The translations under genes were made by a program, and so were the position numbers. Positions 14,293 to 24,350 of a DNA stretch of 25,749 nt are shown one piece after another (position 1 is the first letter of the stretch; each line of letters begins with the position of its first letter). The stretch comes from CAYOKT01 sp964404605 (lineage in GTDB: Bacteria > Electryoneota > Electryoneia > Electryoneales > Electryoneaceae). The DNA is taken from the NCBI GenBank assembly GCA_964404605.1, contig CAYOKT010000040.1, forward strand, positions 1-25,749. The letters run 5' to 3'. Under the pieces are notes generated by a model. That model did no database searches and was not told where the DNA came from. It saw only the letters and a list, made by a program, of their open reading frames with translations.

Positions 14293-15804
14293 ATGGAACG
14301 ACATCGAATGATAACGTGGTTCCTGAGCTGTGTGATGTTGGTACTTTCGGCGGCGCCGCAGCGGGCTTCCGCCCAGGACAGCGCCCTGCGGTACTTCCAG
14401 GGCGGCAACATGGAGTTGGATGTTTCGATCAGCAGCCGCCTTCTCACCGGGCCGGGGACGGCGGCGGTGGTCGGCGGAGGGACGGCGCCGGCGATCGATG
14501 ACCCCTTCGCGGTGTTCCGCAACCCCGCCGGCCTTCGCTACCTGTATGACCGGCCCCGCGCCGGCTTCACACTCCATCCCTCAGTCGGGATCAAGTTCAG
14601 CAGCCTGCCGATCGATGTGCAGAGTACGATCAACCGCAAGATGGACAACGCCACGCGGAACTTCCTGCGCACCGGCCCGTTCGAGTATCCGCAATTCGGC
14701 GGCACGCTCACCCAGCAGGCGACATCCCTCGATGCCCTCACCCTGACCTTTCCCCAGGGTTCCTGGCAGTTCGGCGTCGGGTTCCACCGGCCGTTCTACT
14801 ACCGGGTGAATTTCCTCTTCAGCGGGTTGCACGAACGCATCGACACCATCGAGGAGGACCCTTCCGACGCCGTCGCCTTCGCGATCCAGAGCAAGTCGAA
14901 CAGCACCATCGCCATCAGCGCGGACACCTGGGTGCTCGCCGCGGCGAGGGACGTCGGGGACGCCTGGTCCGCGGGGGTGTCTTTGGCCCGCACCTACGTC
15001 CATTTCGAATCCCGGAGCGGCTACCGGGTGGACGGCGTGATGGTCAGCCAGGGACAGCAGTACGCCTTCAACGATGATTCCGACCCGTGGTACAACAAGT
15101 TGAACGGCGAAATGACGGGCGGGTACAGCGGCTCGTTCTACACCCTCCGCCTCGGCACCCAGTACGTTCCCTACGAGGAGAACGGCTGGCGCTTCGGCGC
15201 GGAGCTGAAGCTCTCCACGAACGCCACCCTTGCGGGGGATCTCAGGATGGTGGTGGACGAGTTCCCCGCACTGATCCTCCAGGCGGAGGAGGGGGAGGAC
15301 AACTTCGATGTCAACCGCATCGAGGAGGTCTCCGAACTCACGCGCACCTATCCGAACCGCTATCTCACGCCCGAGACGGTGGCCCTGAAGGTTCCCTCGT
15401 CGATCTCGGTCGGCGTGGCCCGCGGGATGGGGATCCGGCCGAAACTGGACCTGACCCTCTACCTCGGAAGCCTCGAATACGAAATGGAGATCGGCGAGAA
15501 ACGGGTTTTCGACGAAGCCTACGCCTTCAACCTGTACGGCAAGGGAGTGCGGCCGGTGTACCAGGCGTACCTCGGCATCAGTCCGGGCTGGTTTTTCCTC
15601 GGGGTCGGTGTCATCTCCCTGCGCGACATCAACCAGGGGCACAAGGACGGCAGCGGTCATGTGATCGCGGATGGGAAGCAGATCCTGGTGCCGCGCCTCG
15701 ATATGGGGTTCCGGGGCCGGCTGGTGGATACCCTTTCCTATGAATTGCTTGTGGATGGCTTGCCGGAAGATGTTCTTCGACTGGGGTTGACCTATGAGTT
15801 TTAG
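14293..15804 (+). CDS. Outer-membrane beta-barrel protein with PorV/FadL-like 'NPA' motif
   Basis: A 503-residue exported protein, probably an outer-membrane barrel. The signal peptide ends near APQRASA before QDSALRYF. Soon after comes DDPFAVFRNPAGLRYL, resembling the 'A.wNPAgL' motif near the N-terminus of PorV, UPF0164, FadL-like and TraF_2-type families. The rest alternates aromatic and polar residues in beta-strand fashion and ends in an aromatic residue (GLTYEF), a typical barrel terminus. ATG 14293 is chosen because GGAGGGG (14279-14285) lies seven bases upstream; the frame is open from 14206 and an ATG at 14308 is possible. Its last 11 bases overlap the start of the giant gene, so the two are coupled. 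Exact family not resolved; a role in exporting or anchoring the neighbour is inference. Confidence 0.8.
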   Translation: MERHRMITWFLSCVMLVLSAAPQRASAQDSALRYFQGGNMELDVSISSRLLTGPGTAAVVGGGTAPAIDDPFAVFRNPAGLRYLYDRPRAGFTLHPSVGIKFSSLPIDVQSTINRKMDNATRNFLRTGPFEYPQFGGTLTQQATSLDALTLTFPQGSWQFGVGFHRPFYYRVNFLFSGLHERIDTIEEDPSDAVAFAIQSKSNSTIAISADTWVLAAARDVGDAWSAGVSLARTYVHFESRSGYRVDGVMVSQGQQYAFNDDSDPWYNKLNGEMTGGYSGSFYTLRLGTQYVPYEENGWRFGAELKLSTNATLAGDLRMVVDEFPALILQAEEGEDNFDVNRIEEVSELTRTYPNRYLTPETVALKVPSSISVGVARGMGIRPKLDLTLYLGSLEYEMEIGEKRVFDEAYAFNLYGKGVRPVYQAYLGISPGWFFLGVGVISLRDINQGHKDGSGHVIADGKQILVPRLDMGFRGRLVDTLSYELLVDGLPEDVLRLGLTYEF

Positions 15805-18800
15805 TCCTGCTGTTTCAGGGAGAGGACGTTTTTCCTCGGCGGGTCGCATCTTCGCGTGTCTCCTGCTCCTCGCATTCTTCGCGGGAACGGCGGGCGCCGG
15901 TGTCATCAACCAGGGGCTGCTGCGGTCGACGGCGAACACCGAGGCGGACCTGAACCTGACCTCGGTACCGCTGAACATCACCGAAGCCTCCGATGTCATC
16001 GAGCTGACCTGGACTCCCGCGGTGACGGGGGTGCTGTATTACGCCGTCGGGACGCCCGGTGAGGATCTCTCCCTCTACACCCCGCTGGCAAACCCGCTGG
16101 ATTCCGCTCCGGGGATTCTCCACGTCCGCGGCGACCAGCTTCCCGTGGGACGCCTGACCTGCGTGATCGTCGCGGGCAATGACCGCAGCATGTTTTTCAC
16201 CATCATCCGCGCCGCCGCGGTCGCCCCCACGGTGACCGGGCCGATCACCTCCTCCGGCGGCATGGGGATCGGCACGGTAACCCCCATCTTCTCCTGGGAG
16301 CCGGTGACCGGCGTGCCCTACTACCATCTCCTCATCTCCGACCAGCCCTTCCAGATCACGCAGGACGCGCAGGGAACGCGTGTCGAGGGGGCGAACATCG
16401 TCTGGCAGGTCATCACCCCCTCGACCTCGATCCAGTACGGGGTCAGCGACCCCTCCGGTTCGTTCACCAACCTGCTCACCCCGCCCCTCGTCGGCGGCAC
16501 GGATCCGGACTCCCGCCCGCGCTACAACTGGGTGGTGCTCAACAATTACGGGAATAGCCCTGCGTTCACCTCGACGGTGGTCGGCCAGGTCGCCGGGTTC
16601 GAGGTGGAGGTGAGTTCGCCCTTCCCCGCGCCGGAGTTGATCGATCCACCCACCGGGAGCGTTCTCTCGGGCATTGATATCCAGCTTCACTGGTCCCTGG
16701 TGCAGGGGGCGTCGAGCTACCTCGTCTACGTGGGTCACATCGAGGAGACCGCCGGGGGCAGCGAGGGGGTGGTGCCGGTCTGGCAGGTGCAGACCACGGA
16801 CAACGCCGCCGCGATGCCGGCATCGGCGCTGCTGCAGAACGGACGTTACAGTTGGAAGGTGATCGCCGCGGACGGCCAGGGCTTCGGCGCGATCTCGGAC
16901 AGCAGCTCCTTCTATTACTCCCTCGAGTCCGGAACCCTGACGATCAACACCTTCGACGATGCGGGGAACATCCTGCAGTTCTGCACCATCGACTTTGAAG
17001 TACTCGACGGCCCGGGGCTGCTGCCCATCGGTACGGATGACGCGGGATATGTCCAGCGCGATATCCCGCTGGGCACTTACATCCTGCACGCGAGCAAGGA
17101 CGGCTACACGGAGGCCGTGTCCGACCCGGTTGCCGTCACCAGCGGCAGCGCGCAGACCGTCCAGCTCTCCCTCTCGCCGATCCTCTCTTCCATCATCGGG
17201 AGTGTGGAGGATACGGGGGGGTCCCCGGTCGCCTCGGCCCTGGTTTTCGCGGAGAGACAGGACGGCACGGTCGAGCAGGCGGTGACGGGGGTGTCCGGCC
17301 GCTTCGAGCTGATCCTAGACCCGGGGTTCTGGACCCTGCACGCCGAGCGGAACGGCTACGAGAACTCGATGGACCGCACGGTGAGCCTCGGCGCCGGCGA
17401 AACCGTTGACATCGACGACGCCGGCGGCCCGCTGCTGATGCAGTCCTTCAGCCAGACCCTCTCGGGGAGCGTCCGCAACGGGGAGGGCGAACCGATCCAC
17501 AACGCCGAGGTCCGCGCAGAGTTCGGCGACGTCGTGATGTCCGGGTTCACCGACCAGAACGGCGTCTTCTCCTTCCTCGTCGGCAACGGCACCTGGACGG
17601 TGAGCGCCTTCAAGGCCGGCTTCTACCTCGACAGCGGCCCGCAGCAGGTGATCATCGCGGGGAGCGGCGGGTCGGTGCTCCTCACCCTGCTCCCCCAGGC
17701 CTCGATTCTCTCGGGATTGGTGTACATCGACGGCTCCCCCCGCCACGAGGACGGGCTTATCGTGCGGGCTCTCCCCTCCGCCGGGGACCCGACCGTGGGG
17801 GATGTCGGCGCGGGCGGTGTCTTCTCGTTCGGCGTGGCGCCCGGGTCCTATCAGCTCGAGGCCGTGCTGGCGGGCTACGACTCGAGCCCCATCGACGTCT
17901 CGATGCTGCCCGGTGAAGCGATCTCCGGCATCCGGCTGGACCTCATCGCGAACACGTCCGCCCTGTTCGGCACCACGCGGACACCGGACGGCTCTCCCCT
18001 CAGCGATGTGACCGTCACGACGGGCGACGTGGAGGCTGTCAGCGACGCCTCCGGGGCCTTCCAGCTCACCCTGACCCGGGGAACCCACACCCTGGTCGCC
18101 TCGAAGGACGGCTACAGCACGGCGAGTTACGGTCCCTTCCAGGTCACCCGCAGGGATACCTTGACCGGGGTTGTCCTCGAACTGGCCCCCAACGCGGCGA
18201 CGGTCAGCGGGATCGTGGCCCAGGGGGGCGACGGGGTCGAGGAGGTCGAGGTGACGGCCGAGCCGCTTCCGGCCGGGAGCGGTGAGGCGCTGACCGTGAT
18301 AACCGGGCAGGGCGGTGCCTACCAGCTCGGACTGCCGGCCGGGGAGTGGCGGATCACGGCATGGAAGTCCCTCTTCCTGACCCTTCCACCGGACACGGTC
18401 GACTTGACCCTCCAGCCGGGCGCGGAGATCAGCGGGGTCAATTTCTCCCTCACGCCGCACAGCGGCGCCCTGACCGGCGTGGTGAACGGCGGCACGGGGC
18501 CGCTCAACGGGGTCTCCGTCCGGGTCTCCCGGGTGGATGGAAGCGGGGAACCCCTGACCACGGTGACCGGCGTGCAGGGCCGCTTCCGCCTCGATGTCGA
18601 GGCGGACGAAATGCTCCTCGTCCAGTTTTCGAAGGTGGGGTATACCCCCTCGCAGGTCGAGGATGTCTCCGTGGCGGTGGGCGATGAGGAGGAACTCACG
18701 GTAACCCTCGTGGCCGGACCGGCTTCGTTCAGCGGAGAGGTGACGGGGAGCATTCCATGGGCGGGTTACTGGAACGAACCCCTGCCAGGTTCCATGATCA

Positions 18801-21800
18801 TCGCCGAGGGCAGCGAGGGGACGTTCGTCACCCAGACCTACGAGACCAACACCTACGAGTTGAGCCTGCCCGCGGGGTCCTACTCGGTGATCGCCCGAAA
18901 CAGCGGGTACGCGGATCAGTATGATTTCATCACCCTGGTGCCGGGGGAGCACCGCCGGAACGTGAATTTCGACCTGCCTGCCGAGGGCGGCAGCATCTCC
19001 GGCCAGGTGACGGACGGTGAGAGGGGCGTCGAGGGGGCCGATCTTTCGCTCCGCCATATCGACACATTCGGAGATGAAATCAGGCAAGACCTGAGGACCG
19101 GCGAGTCCGGGTATTTTGATTTTGAAATGGGTGGCCTGGGGGGGTTCGACTTCACCCTGATCACCACGGCTGACGGGTATGAACCGGACACCCTCGATCT
19201 CGGCTTCGTGGGCGAGGGAGCCGAAATGAATGACGTGGTGATCACTCTCGTCCCGCTGACCAGCGGGTTCACCGGGTCGGTGACCAGCGGGTTCCTTCCG
19301 ATGGAGGGAGTGACCATCCGGGCCACCGCTGACAACGGCGTGAGGTACACTGCCCTGTCCGGGAGCGACGGCGGCTACACCCTGGCGCCGGCCGCTTCCG
19401 GCACCTACACGATCGAAGCCCTGAAGGCGGGTTACACCGGCGAGTCGGTGAGCGGCCTGGCCGTGGCGGAGCATGAAACTCTCACCGTCAACCTGGCCCT
19501 GGTGGAGAACAACGGTGTGATCAGCGGCCTGGTGAGCGCGAGCGGCGGCGCGGGGCTGCAGGGTGCGCTCGTCCGGGCGAGGTCGGACGAGGGACACGGT
19601 GCGGAGGCGATTACCGCGGGCAACGGCGAATATTCCCTCGGCGGCCTCTATCCCGGCACGACCTATACCCTGATCGCCAGCCTGCCCGGGTATGAACAGG
19701 CCACGAGGACCGATGTGGCCACGGGCGAGAGCGTCGACTTCACCCTCTCCTCGAATAACCTGCATCTCGCCGGGCGGACGGTCAACCAGGTGTCCTCCCC
19801 GGTGCCGAATGTCCCCCTCCGCGCAGCCAGCCTCGCGGACGGCAGCGAAATCACCCTCGTCTCCGGGGATGACGGCAGCTTCGAGTTCACCAACCTCTCC
19901 CGCAACGCCGCCTATCGGATTCAATCCCTGTACAACCAGGATGGGTTCGACGAGGTGGACATCGCCCTGACCACCGGGGAGAACGACACCAGCGGAATCT
20001 TCCTCACCCTCCTCCAGCGGGATGCGGTCATCTCGGGGAACGCGGGGGAGGCGGGTGTCTCCCTCCACGCGGTGCGCGACGGCGGGGGGTCGGCGATCAC
20101 CTTCTCCGGCAATGACGGGAGCTTCATCCTCGAAAACCTGCGCGAAGGCGATTGGACGATCACCCCTTCCCGCCAGGGCACGCGGTTCACCCCTGCTTCG
20201 CTGACGGTCACCGGCCTCGGGATCGGCGAGGAGCGCACGGGCGTGGAGTTCACGGCGGACAGGGCGACGGTTTTTCTCTCCGGCTACGCCGAGGATGAAA
20301 CCGGGGCCGCACTCGCCGGCTGGACGGTCCAGGTCTCCTCGGAAGGGTTCAACACCCATAACCGGACCTTCGGCGACGGCTTCTTCTCCGTCCGCGTGCC
20401 CGGGTACACGACGTATGCGATTTACGCCTCTCCTCCCGAGCCCGGCTGGGCGCCCCAGCCCCTTGAAGTGGTGACGGAGAACGAGGACATCAGCGACCTG
20501 GCCCTCGTCGCGGAGGCCATGCAGGGCAGGATCAGCGGGTCGGTCACCGACGCCGAAACGGCGGATTCGATCCAGACCTTCTTCCTCCAGGTGGACAGCG
20601 GTGCGGTGCGGCAGCTCTCCGGCGGCGCGTACGTGGTCGACAGCCTCTCCCGGGGGTCTCACCTGCTCTCGTTCAGCGCTTCCGGCTATAGTGCGGCCGA
20701 ATTGACCGTCAACCTCTCGAGCGGGCGGGATCAAGCCTACCGCGGCGTCGCCTTGACCCCGTTGGAGGCGGGTCTCTACCTGCGCCTGTACCGGCTGGAA
20801 GAGGAAGACCGGATCCCGGTGCCGGGGGCCCTCGTGATCCTCGTGGATCAGGATGGTCAACGGGTGGACACGACCACCACCACCACCGCCGGCCTCGCGG
20901 CGTTCTCCGGGCTGGACACCGGCAGGCTCTGGGGCTACGAAGTCGAGAAAGCCGGGTTCACCCGGAGCACGGCGGCCGGTTTCACACCGAGCAACACCCC
21001 CCTGGATGTCCAATTGAACGCCGCGCCCGGGTACATACTGGGCAGAGTGACCGGGCTGGATGGACAGACGGTGGAGGGAGCCGTGGTGCAGGCTTTTACC
21101 GGGGACGGCACCCTGAGGGAAGAGGAGACGGACCAGCAGGGCTCTTACGCCCTCTTGGCGCCCAGTGGTCCCATCGCGGTGATCGCCTTCTCCCCGGACG
21201 GCGCAACCAGCAGCTATGTGAGAAACCTGGAACTGGAAGCGGGTACCGCCGCCACCTTGAATTTCACATTGCGCCGGACGGCGGAGCTTGTCGGCCGGGT
21301 GACATCAGCGGGCGGGAATGTCAACCGCGCGAGGTTCGGCATCACCCAGTCGGGCGGAGGGGTTTTCTCCTACGCGTGGACCGGCGAAGACGGCTGGTAT
21401 CGCTTGCGCGGCATACCGCCGGGCTCCTACTTCCTCAGGGTCACGGCGGAGGGCTACGAGGACTTCTCCCCGCCGCCCATGTCGCTGGGAACGGTGAGGG
21501 TGGACACGGTCAATGTCACTCTTACCTCGCAGACAACGGCGATCGTCGGCCGGACGGTACTCGCGGGCACGGAGCAGGGGATCGCGGGGGTTGAGGTCCG
21601 GTTGGAGCAAGGCGGCGTGCCCCTGGATTCCGCGGTCACCGGGGGGGACGGCGGGTTTTCCTTCCTCGATCTCCCGGCCGGGAGCTATGCCCTCGAGGCG
21701 AGCCGGTTCGGTTACGACGATGTGTCACAAGGGTCGATCTTCCTCCCCGCCGGGCTGGTTCTGCGGGTCTCTCCTCTCGAGTTCCATCCCACCGCCGGGA

Positions 21801-24334
21801 TGGTGAGCGGCTGGGTGCTCAACGACCAGGGCGAGGCGCGCGAAGGCATCGCCCTGCAACTCATCGACCTCGCCGACGGAGGCTCGTGGAACACGGATAC
21901 GGACAGCGCCGGGCGCTACCAGTTCACGGCGATTCCGGCGTCCGAGTACCGGCTCACCGCCACGGATCCGGCGGGCGGGGACCTGGGTCCGCCCGAATAC
22001 CGGGTGGTCGTCACGGACACGGCTGGCGCCGCGGACCTGAACTTCGTTCATACACCCGCCCGGGGAACGGCGAATGTCACCGGGGTCCTCACCTACCGCG
22101 GCGCCGGGGTCGAAGGGGTCGAGGTGAACCTCCGCAAGCTCGGCAGCACGGAGCGGATGACGGCGACGACCGTTTCGGGCGGCGGGTTCACCTTCACCGG
22201 GGCGACGACACCCGGAAACTACCGCCTGTCCGCCAGTGACCCGGCCTATGGTGAAACCGCGTCCCCGGTGTTCACCCTCGAGACGAACGTCGACAGGACG
22301 ATCGACCTCGTCTTCGCCGGTGCCCAGGTTGCCGTTGCGCTCATCGATGAGGAGGCTCAGCCGGTCACGGATCATCTCGTCTCCGTGACCTCGGTGGAGG
22401 ATGGCAGCCTGTACCTCCTGGTCACCAATGCCAACGGCAGGGCGGAGACGGAAGCGAAGCTGCCCGCCGGGGAATACCGGGTCTTCCCGGAGCCCCTGGA
22501 GGGCTACCTGCCGCCGGAACCGGTGGCGTTCGACCTGGCGCAGGACCAGCGCGTCGACATCACGATGCCCATCGGCTTCCCTCTCGCTCCCCCGCCTCCC
22601 TCCGGCAGCCTGGAGGACAGCTTCACGGTCAGCGTGGAGATCCCGGCGGAGTACGAGATCGAGGATGCCGTCCTCTACTATACCAACATCGGCGAGAGCG
22701 GTTTCCAGAGCACGCCGATGAACCCCGTGCCCCCGCCGGGCGGCGGCGGGGCGATGCGCGGGCCGCGGGAACTGACTCCCCTGCCCGGCATACGCAGGCT
22801 CCGCCGCGGCGGAACGGCGGTGAAGATCGCCCGCCCGATGGAGAATGTCATCTACCAGGCTTCCATCCCGCCCCAGTCCGGCAGCGGCACCGTGTCCTTC
22901 TACCCCGAGCTGGTGACGACGGAGGGGCTGGTGATCGGCGGGGAGAGCGCGATGTCGCAGATCCAGGTCTTCGAGGCCGGGGTTCTCAACAGCGTGGTCA
23001 TCTCACCGCCTGTCAATGAAGTGCAGCCGGGTGTTCCGCTGTTGCTGGAGGCGGACACCTACGACGAGGCGGGCACCGACATCGCGGACCTTCTGGCCGA
23101 GAACGGGAGCTACACCTGGAGCGCCTCCACCGGCCTGGTTGAAGCGGTGCCGGGGGAGCCCGCGAAGACCATCTACCTCAACGAAAACGAGGGCATCGAC
23201 ACGGTCCGGGTGCTGGTCAGCCAGCCGTCGGAGGGCGCACATCAGGAAGCCATCCTGCCCCTCGAGTCGCGGGCGCGCCTGCTCGGCTCCCTCTCCATTT
23301 CGGCGCCCGATGTCCAAGTTGCGGCGGGTTCCTCGATCCTCCTTTCGACCACCGCGTTCGACACCGGCGGCGTGGTGATGCACATCGCCCCGGAGTGGTC
23401 GATCGCCGACACCAACCTCGGCGAACTGGAGTCGGTGGAGTTCACCCAGCAGGCCCGCTTCACCGCGCTGCCCGATCACTTCGGCACCGTGGCGGTGATC
23501 GCCCGCGACAGCTTCACGGGGAAAACGGCGCAGTTCAACTCCGGGGACGGCGAGAGCGGCGGCGGACTGGCCGTGTACCGCTCCATCAGCTCCGCCCCGG
23601 GCGACACCTTCTTCACCGAGGACGGCCGCGGGGTGGAGGTGCGGGGGGTGTTCGCCGCGAACGCCCCGGCCGGGCAGGTCGGGGAGCTGTCGATGCGCAT
23701 CCGCAAGCTGTCCGCCTTCCAGCGCGGCGTCGGCAATACCCGAACCCTCGCCGACAGCGCCTACCGTATCCTGCTGAACGGCGACCTCGCGGAGGAGGGG
23801 ATCACCTACTCCCTCTCCCTTCCCCTGCCGCCGGGGTTCGCGTCACGGAACCCGCGCATCGCCCGCTGGGACACCGATGAGCTCTCCTGGATGGAACTGG
23901 GCGGCGTCGTGGACGAGGACCTGCTCGGCGTGACCGTGAGCTTCGCCGGGACGGAGGAAAGCGTGGACGGGCTCTTCACCGTGCTCGTGGATGCCCTGCC
24001 CCTCGGGCTGGAGAACCTGGTCTTCACACCGAACCCGTTCAGCCCGGAGAGCGCCTGGCCGCTCTCCATCGAGTTCACCCTGCACAGCCTGCATCCCGAC
24101 GTGTGGATGACCATCGAGATCTACAACATGGCGGGCCAGCATGTGCGCACGCTGCTCGATCGCGAGTTGCTCGAACCCGGCCGGCGGTACTCCCGCGATT
24201 CGCGCCCCCTCCTCTGGGACGGCCGGACCGATTCGGGGCGGATGGCGCGGAACGGCCGCTACCTGGTCCATATCACCGCCGAGGATGTCTCCGGCGAGGA
24301 GGAAGAGTTTGCGACCGTTGTCCTTGTCAAATAG
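15794..24334 (+). CDS. Giant secreted protein with about 22 carboxypeptidase-regulatory-like repeats and a FlgD-like C-terminus
   Basis: A 2,846-residue exported protein. A signal peptide (AGRIFACLLLLAFFAGTAGA) starts it. Residues about 140-378 hold two fibronectin-III-like segments (each with a W or F strand such as PIFSWEPVTGVPYYHLLIS). Residues 380-2271 are about 22 tandem modules of 80-95 residues of the CarboxypepD_reg type, with the recurring pattern SGxV..G.PV.GA.V.A, then T...G.F.L, then PAGSYTLEA...GY. Two Ig/Big2-like segments lie near 2396-2480 and 2496-2585. The last 105 residues look like a FlgD-Ig or type-A-sorting-like domain (FTPNPFSPES, EIYNMAGQHVRTL, LLWDGRTDSGRMARNGRYLVHI, ending ATVVLVK). 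It is probably surface-exposed or secreted, binding polymer or other cells; no catalytic domain was recognised. ATG 15794 overlaps the preceding gene. Confidence 0.9.
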   Translation: MSFSPAVSGRGRFSSAGRIFACLLLLAFFAGTAGAGVINQGLLRSTANTEADLNLTSVPLNITEASDVIELTWTPAVTGVLYYAVGTPGEDLSLYTPLANPLDSAPGILHVRGDQLPVGRLTCVIVAGNDRSMFFTIIRAAAVAPTVTGPITSSGGMGIGTVTPIFSWEPVTGVPYYHLLISDQPFQITQDAQGTRVEGANIVWQVITPSTSIQYGVSDPSGSFTNLLTPPLVGGTDPDSRPRYNWVVLNNYGNSPAFTSTVVGQVAGFEVEVSSPFPAPELIDPPTGSVLSGIDIQLHWSLVQGASSYLVYVGHIEETAGGSEGVVPVWQVQTTDNAAAMPASALLQNGRYSWKVIAADGQGFGAISDSSSFYYSLESGTLTINTFDDAGNILQFCTIDFEVLDGPGLLPIGTDDAGYVQRDIPLGTYILHASKDGYTEAVSDPVAVTSGSAQTVQLSLSPILSSIIGSVEDTGGSPVASALVFAERQDGTVEQAVTGVSGRFELILDPGFWTLHAERNGYENSMDRTVSLGAGETVDIDDAGGPLLMQSFSQTLSGSVRNGEGEPIHNAEVRAEFGDVVMSGFTDQNGVFSFLVGNGTWTVSAFKAGFYLDSGPQQVIIAGSGGSVLLTLLPQASILSGLVYIDGSPRHEDGLIVRALPSAGDPTVGDVGAGGVFSFGVAPGSYQLEAVLAGYDSSPIDVSMLPGEAISGIRLDLIANTSALFGTTRTPDGSPLSDVTVTTGDVEAVSDASGAFQLTLTRGTHTLVASKDGYSTASYGPFQVTRRDTLTGVVLELAPNAATVSGIVAQGGDGVEEVEVTAEPLPAGSGEALTVITGQGGAYQLGLPAGEWRITAWKSLFLTLPPDTVDLTLQPGAEISGVNFSLTPHSGALTGVVNGGTGPLNGVSVRVSRVDGSGEPLTTVTGVQGRFRLDVEADEMLLVQFSKVGYTPSQVEDVSVAVGDEEELTVTLVAGPASFSGEVTGSIPWAGYWNEPLPGSMIIAEGSEGTFVTQTYETNTYELSLPAGSYSVIARNSGYADQYDFITLVPGEHRRNVNFDLPAEGGSISGQVTDGERGVEGADLSLRHIDTFGDEIRQDLRTGESGYFDFEMGGLGGFDFTLITTADGYEPDTLDLGFVGEGAEMNDVVITLVPLTSGFTGSVTSGFLPMEGVTIRATADNGVRYTALSGSDGGYTLAPAASGTYTIEALKAGYTGESVSGLAVAEHETLTVNLALVENNGVISGLVSASGGAGLQGALVRARSDEGHGAEAITAGNGEYSLGGLYPGTTYTLIASLPGYEQATRTDVATGESVDFTLSSNNLHLAGRTVNQVSSPVPNVPLRAASLADGSEITLVSGDDGSFEFTNLSRNAAYRIQSLYNQDGFDEVDIALTTGENDTSGIFLTLLQRDAVISGNAGEAGVSLHAVRDGGGSAITFSGNDGSFILENLREGDWTITPSRQGTRFTPASLTVTGLGIGEERTGVEFTADRATVFLSGYAEDETGAALAGWTVQVSSEGFNTHNRTFGDGFFSVRVPGYTTYAIYASPPEPGWAPQPLEVVTENEDISDLALVAEAMQGRISGSVTDAETADSIQTFFLQVDSGAVRQLSGGAYVVDSLSRGSHLLSFSASGYSAAELTVNLSSGRDQAYRGVALTPLEAGLYLRLYRLEEEDRIPVPGALVILVDQDGQRVDTTTTTTAGLAAFSGLDTGRLWGYEVEKAGFTRSTAAGFTPSNTPLDVQLNAAPGYILGRVTGLDGQTVEGAVVQAFTGDGTLREEETDQQGSYALLAPSGPIAVIAFSPDGATSSYVRNLELEAGTAATLNFTLRRTAELVGRVTSAGGNVNRARFGITQSGGGVFSYAWTGEDGWYRLRGIPPGSYFLRVTAEGYEDFSPPPMSLGTVRVDTVNVTLTSQTTAIVGRTVLAGTEQGIAGVEVRLEQGGVPLDSAVTGGDGGFSFLDLPAGSYALEASRFGYDDVSQGSIFLPAGLVLRVSPLEFHPTAGMVSGWVLNDQGEAREGIALQLIDLADGGSWNTDTDSAGRYQFTAIPASEYRLTATDPAGGDLGPPEYRVVVTDTAGAADLNFVHTPARGTANVTGVLTYRGAGVEGVEVNLRKLGSTERMTATTVSGGGFTFTGATTPGNYRLSASDPAYGETASPVFTLETNVDRTIDLVFAGAQVAVALIDEEAQPVTDHLVSVTSVEDGSLYLLVTNANGRAETEAKLPAGEYRVFPEPLEGYLPPEPVAFDLAQDQRVDITMPIGFPLAPPPPSGSLEDSFTVSVEIPAEYEIEDAVLYYTNIGESGFQSTPMNPVPPPGGGGAMRGPRELTPLPGIRRLRRGGTAVKIARPMENVIYQASIPPQSGSGTVSFYPELVTTEGLVIGGESAMSQIQVFEAGVLNSVVISPPVNEVQPGVPLLLEADTYDEAGTDIADLLAENGSYTWSASTGLVEAVPGEPAKTIYLNENEGIDTVRVLVSQPSEGAHQEAILPLESRARLLGSLSISAPDVQVAAGSSILLSTTAFDTGGVVMHIAPEWSIADTNLGELESVEFTQQARFTALPDHFGTVAVIARDSFTGKTAQFNSGDGESGGGLAVYRSISSAPGDTFFTEDGRGVEVRGVFAANAPAGQVGELSMRIRKLSAFQRGVGNTRTLADSAYRILLNGDLAEEGITYSLSLPLPPGFASRNPRIARWDTDELSWMELGGVVDEDLLGVTVSFAGTEESVDGLFTVLVDALPLGLENLVFTPNPFSPESAWPLSIEFTLHSLHPDVWMTIEIYNMAGQHVRTLLDRELLEPGRRYSRDSRPLLWDGRTDSGRMARNGRYLVHITAEDVSGEEEEFATVVLVK
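16931..22606 (+). repeat. Tandem array of about 22 CarboxypepD_reg-like protein modules
   Basis: Module starts estimated by eye lie near 16931, 17185, 17453, 17702, 17954, 18194, 18461, 18719, 18986, 19259, 19511, 19757, 20021, 20264, 20519, 20771, 21026, 21281, 21533, 21794, 22061 and 22322, a period of about 250-270 bp. The modules share a pattern but are strongly diverged in DNA, with no near-identical neighbours seen. That fits old duplication rather than recent expansion. Confidence 0.75.
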
Positions 24335-24350
24335 ACCGGGGAGATCGAAG

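Noticed and set aside
20868..20890. ACC trinucleotide run in the giant gene as a phase-variation site
   Set aside because: Unit length is three, so slippage would only add or remove threonines without shifting the frame.
17315..21013. Very long open frame (1,232 codons) on the minus strand
   Set aside because: It lies entirely antisense to the giant gene; its product is Arg/Gly/Asp/His-rich with no domain. Such antisense frames are usual in GC-rich genes.
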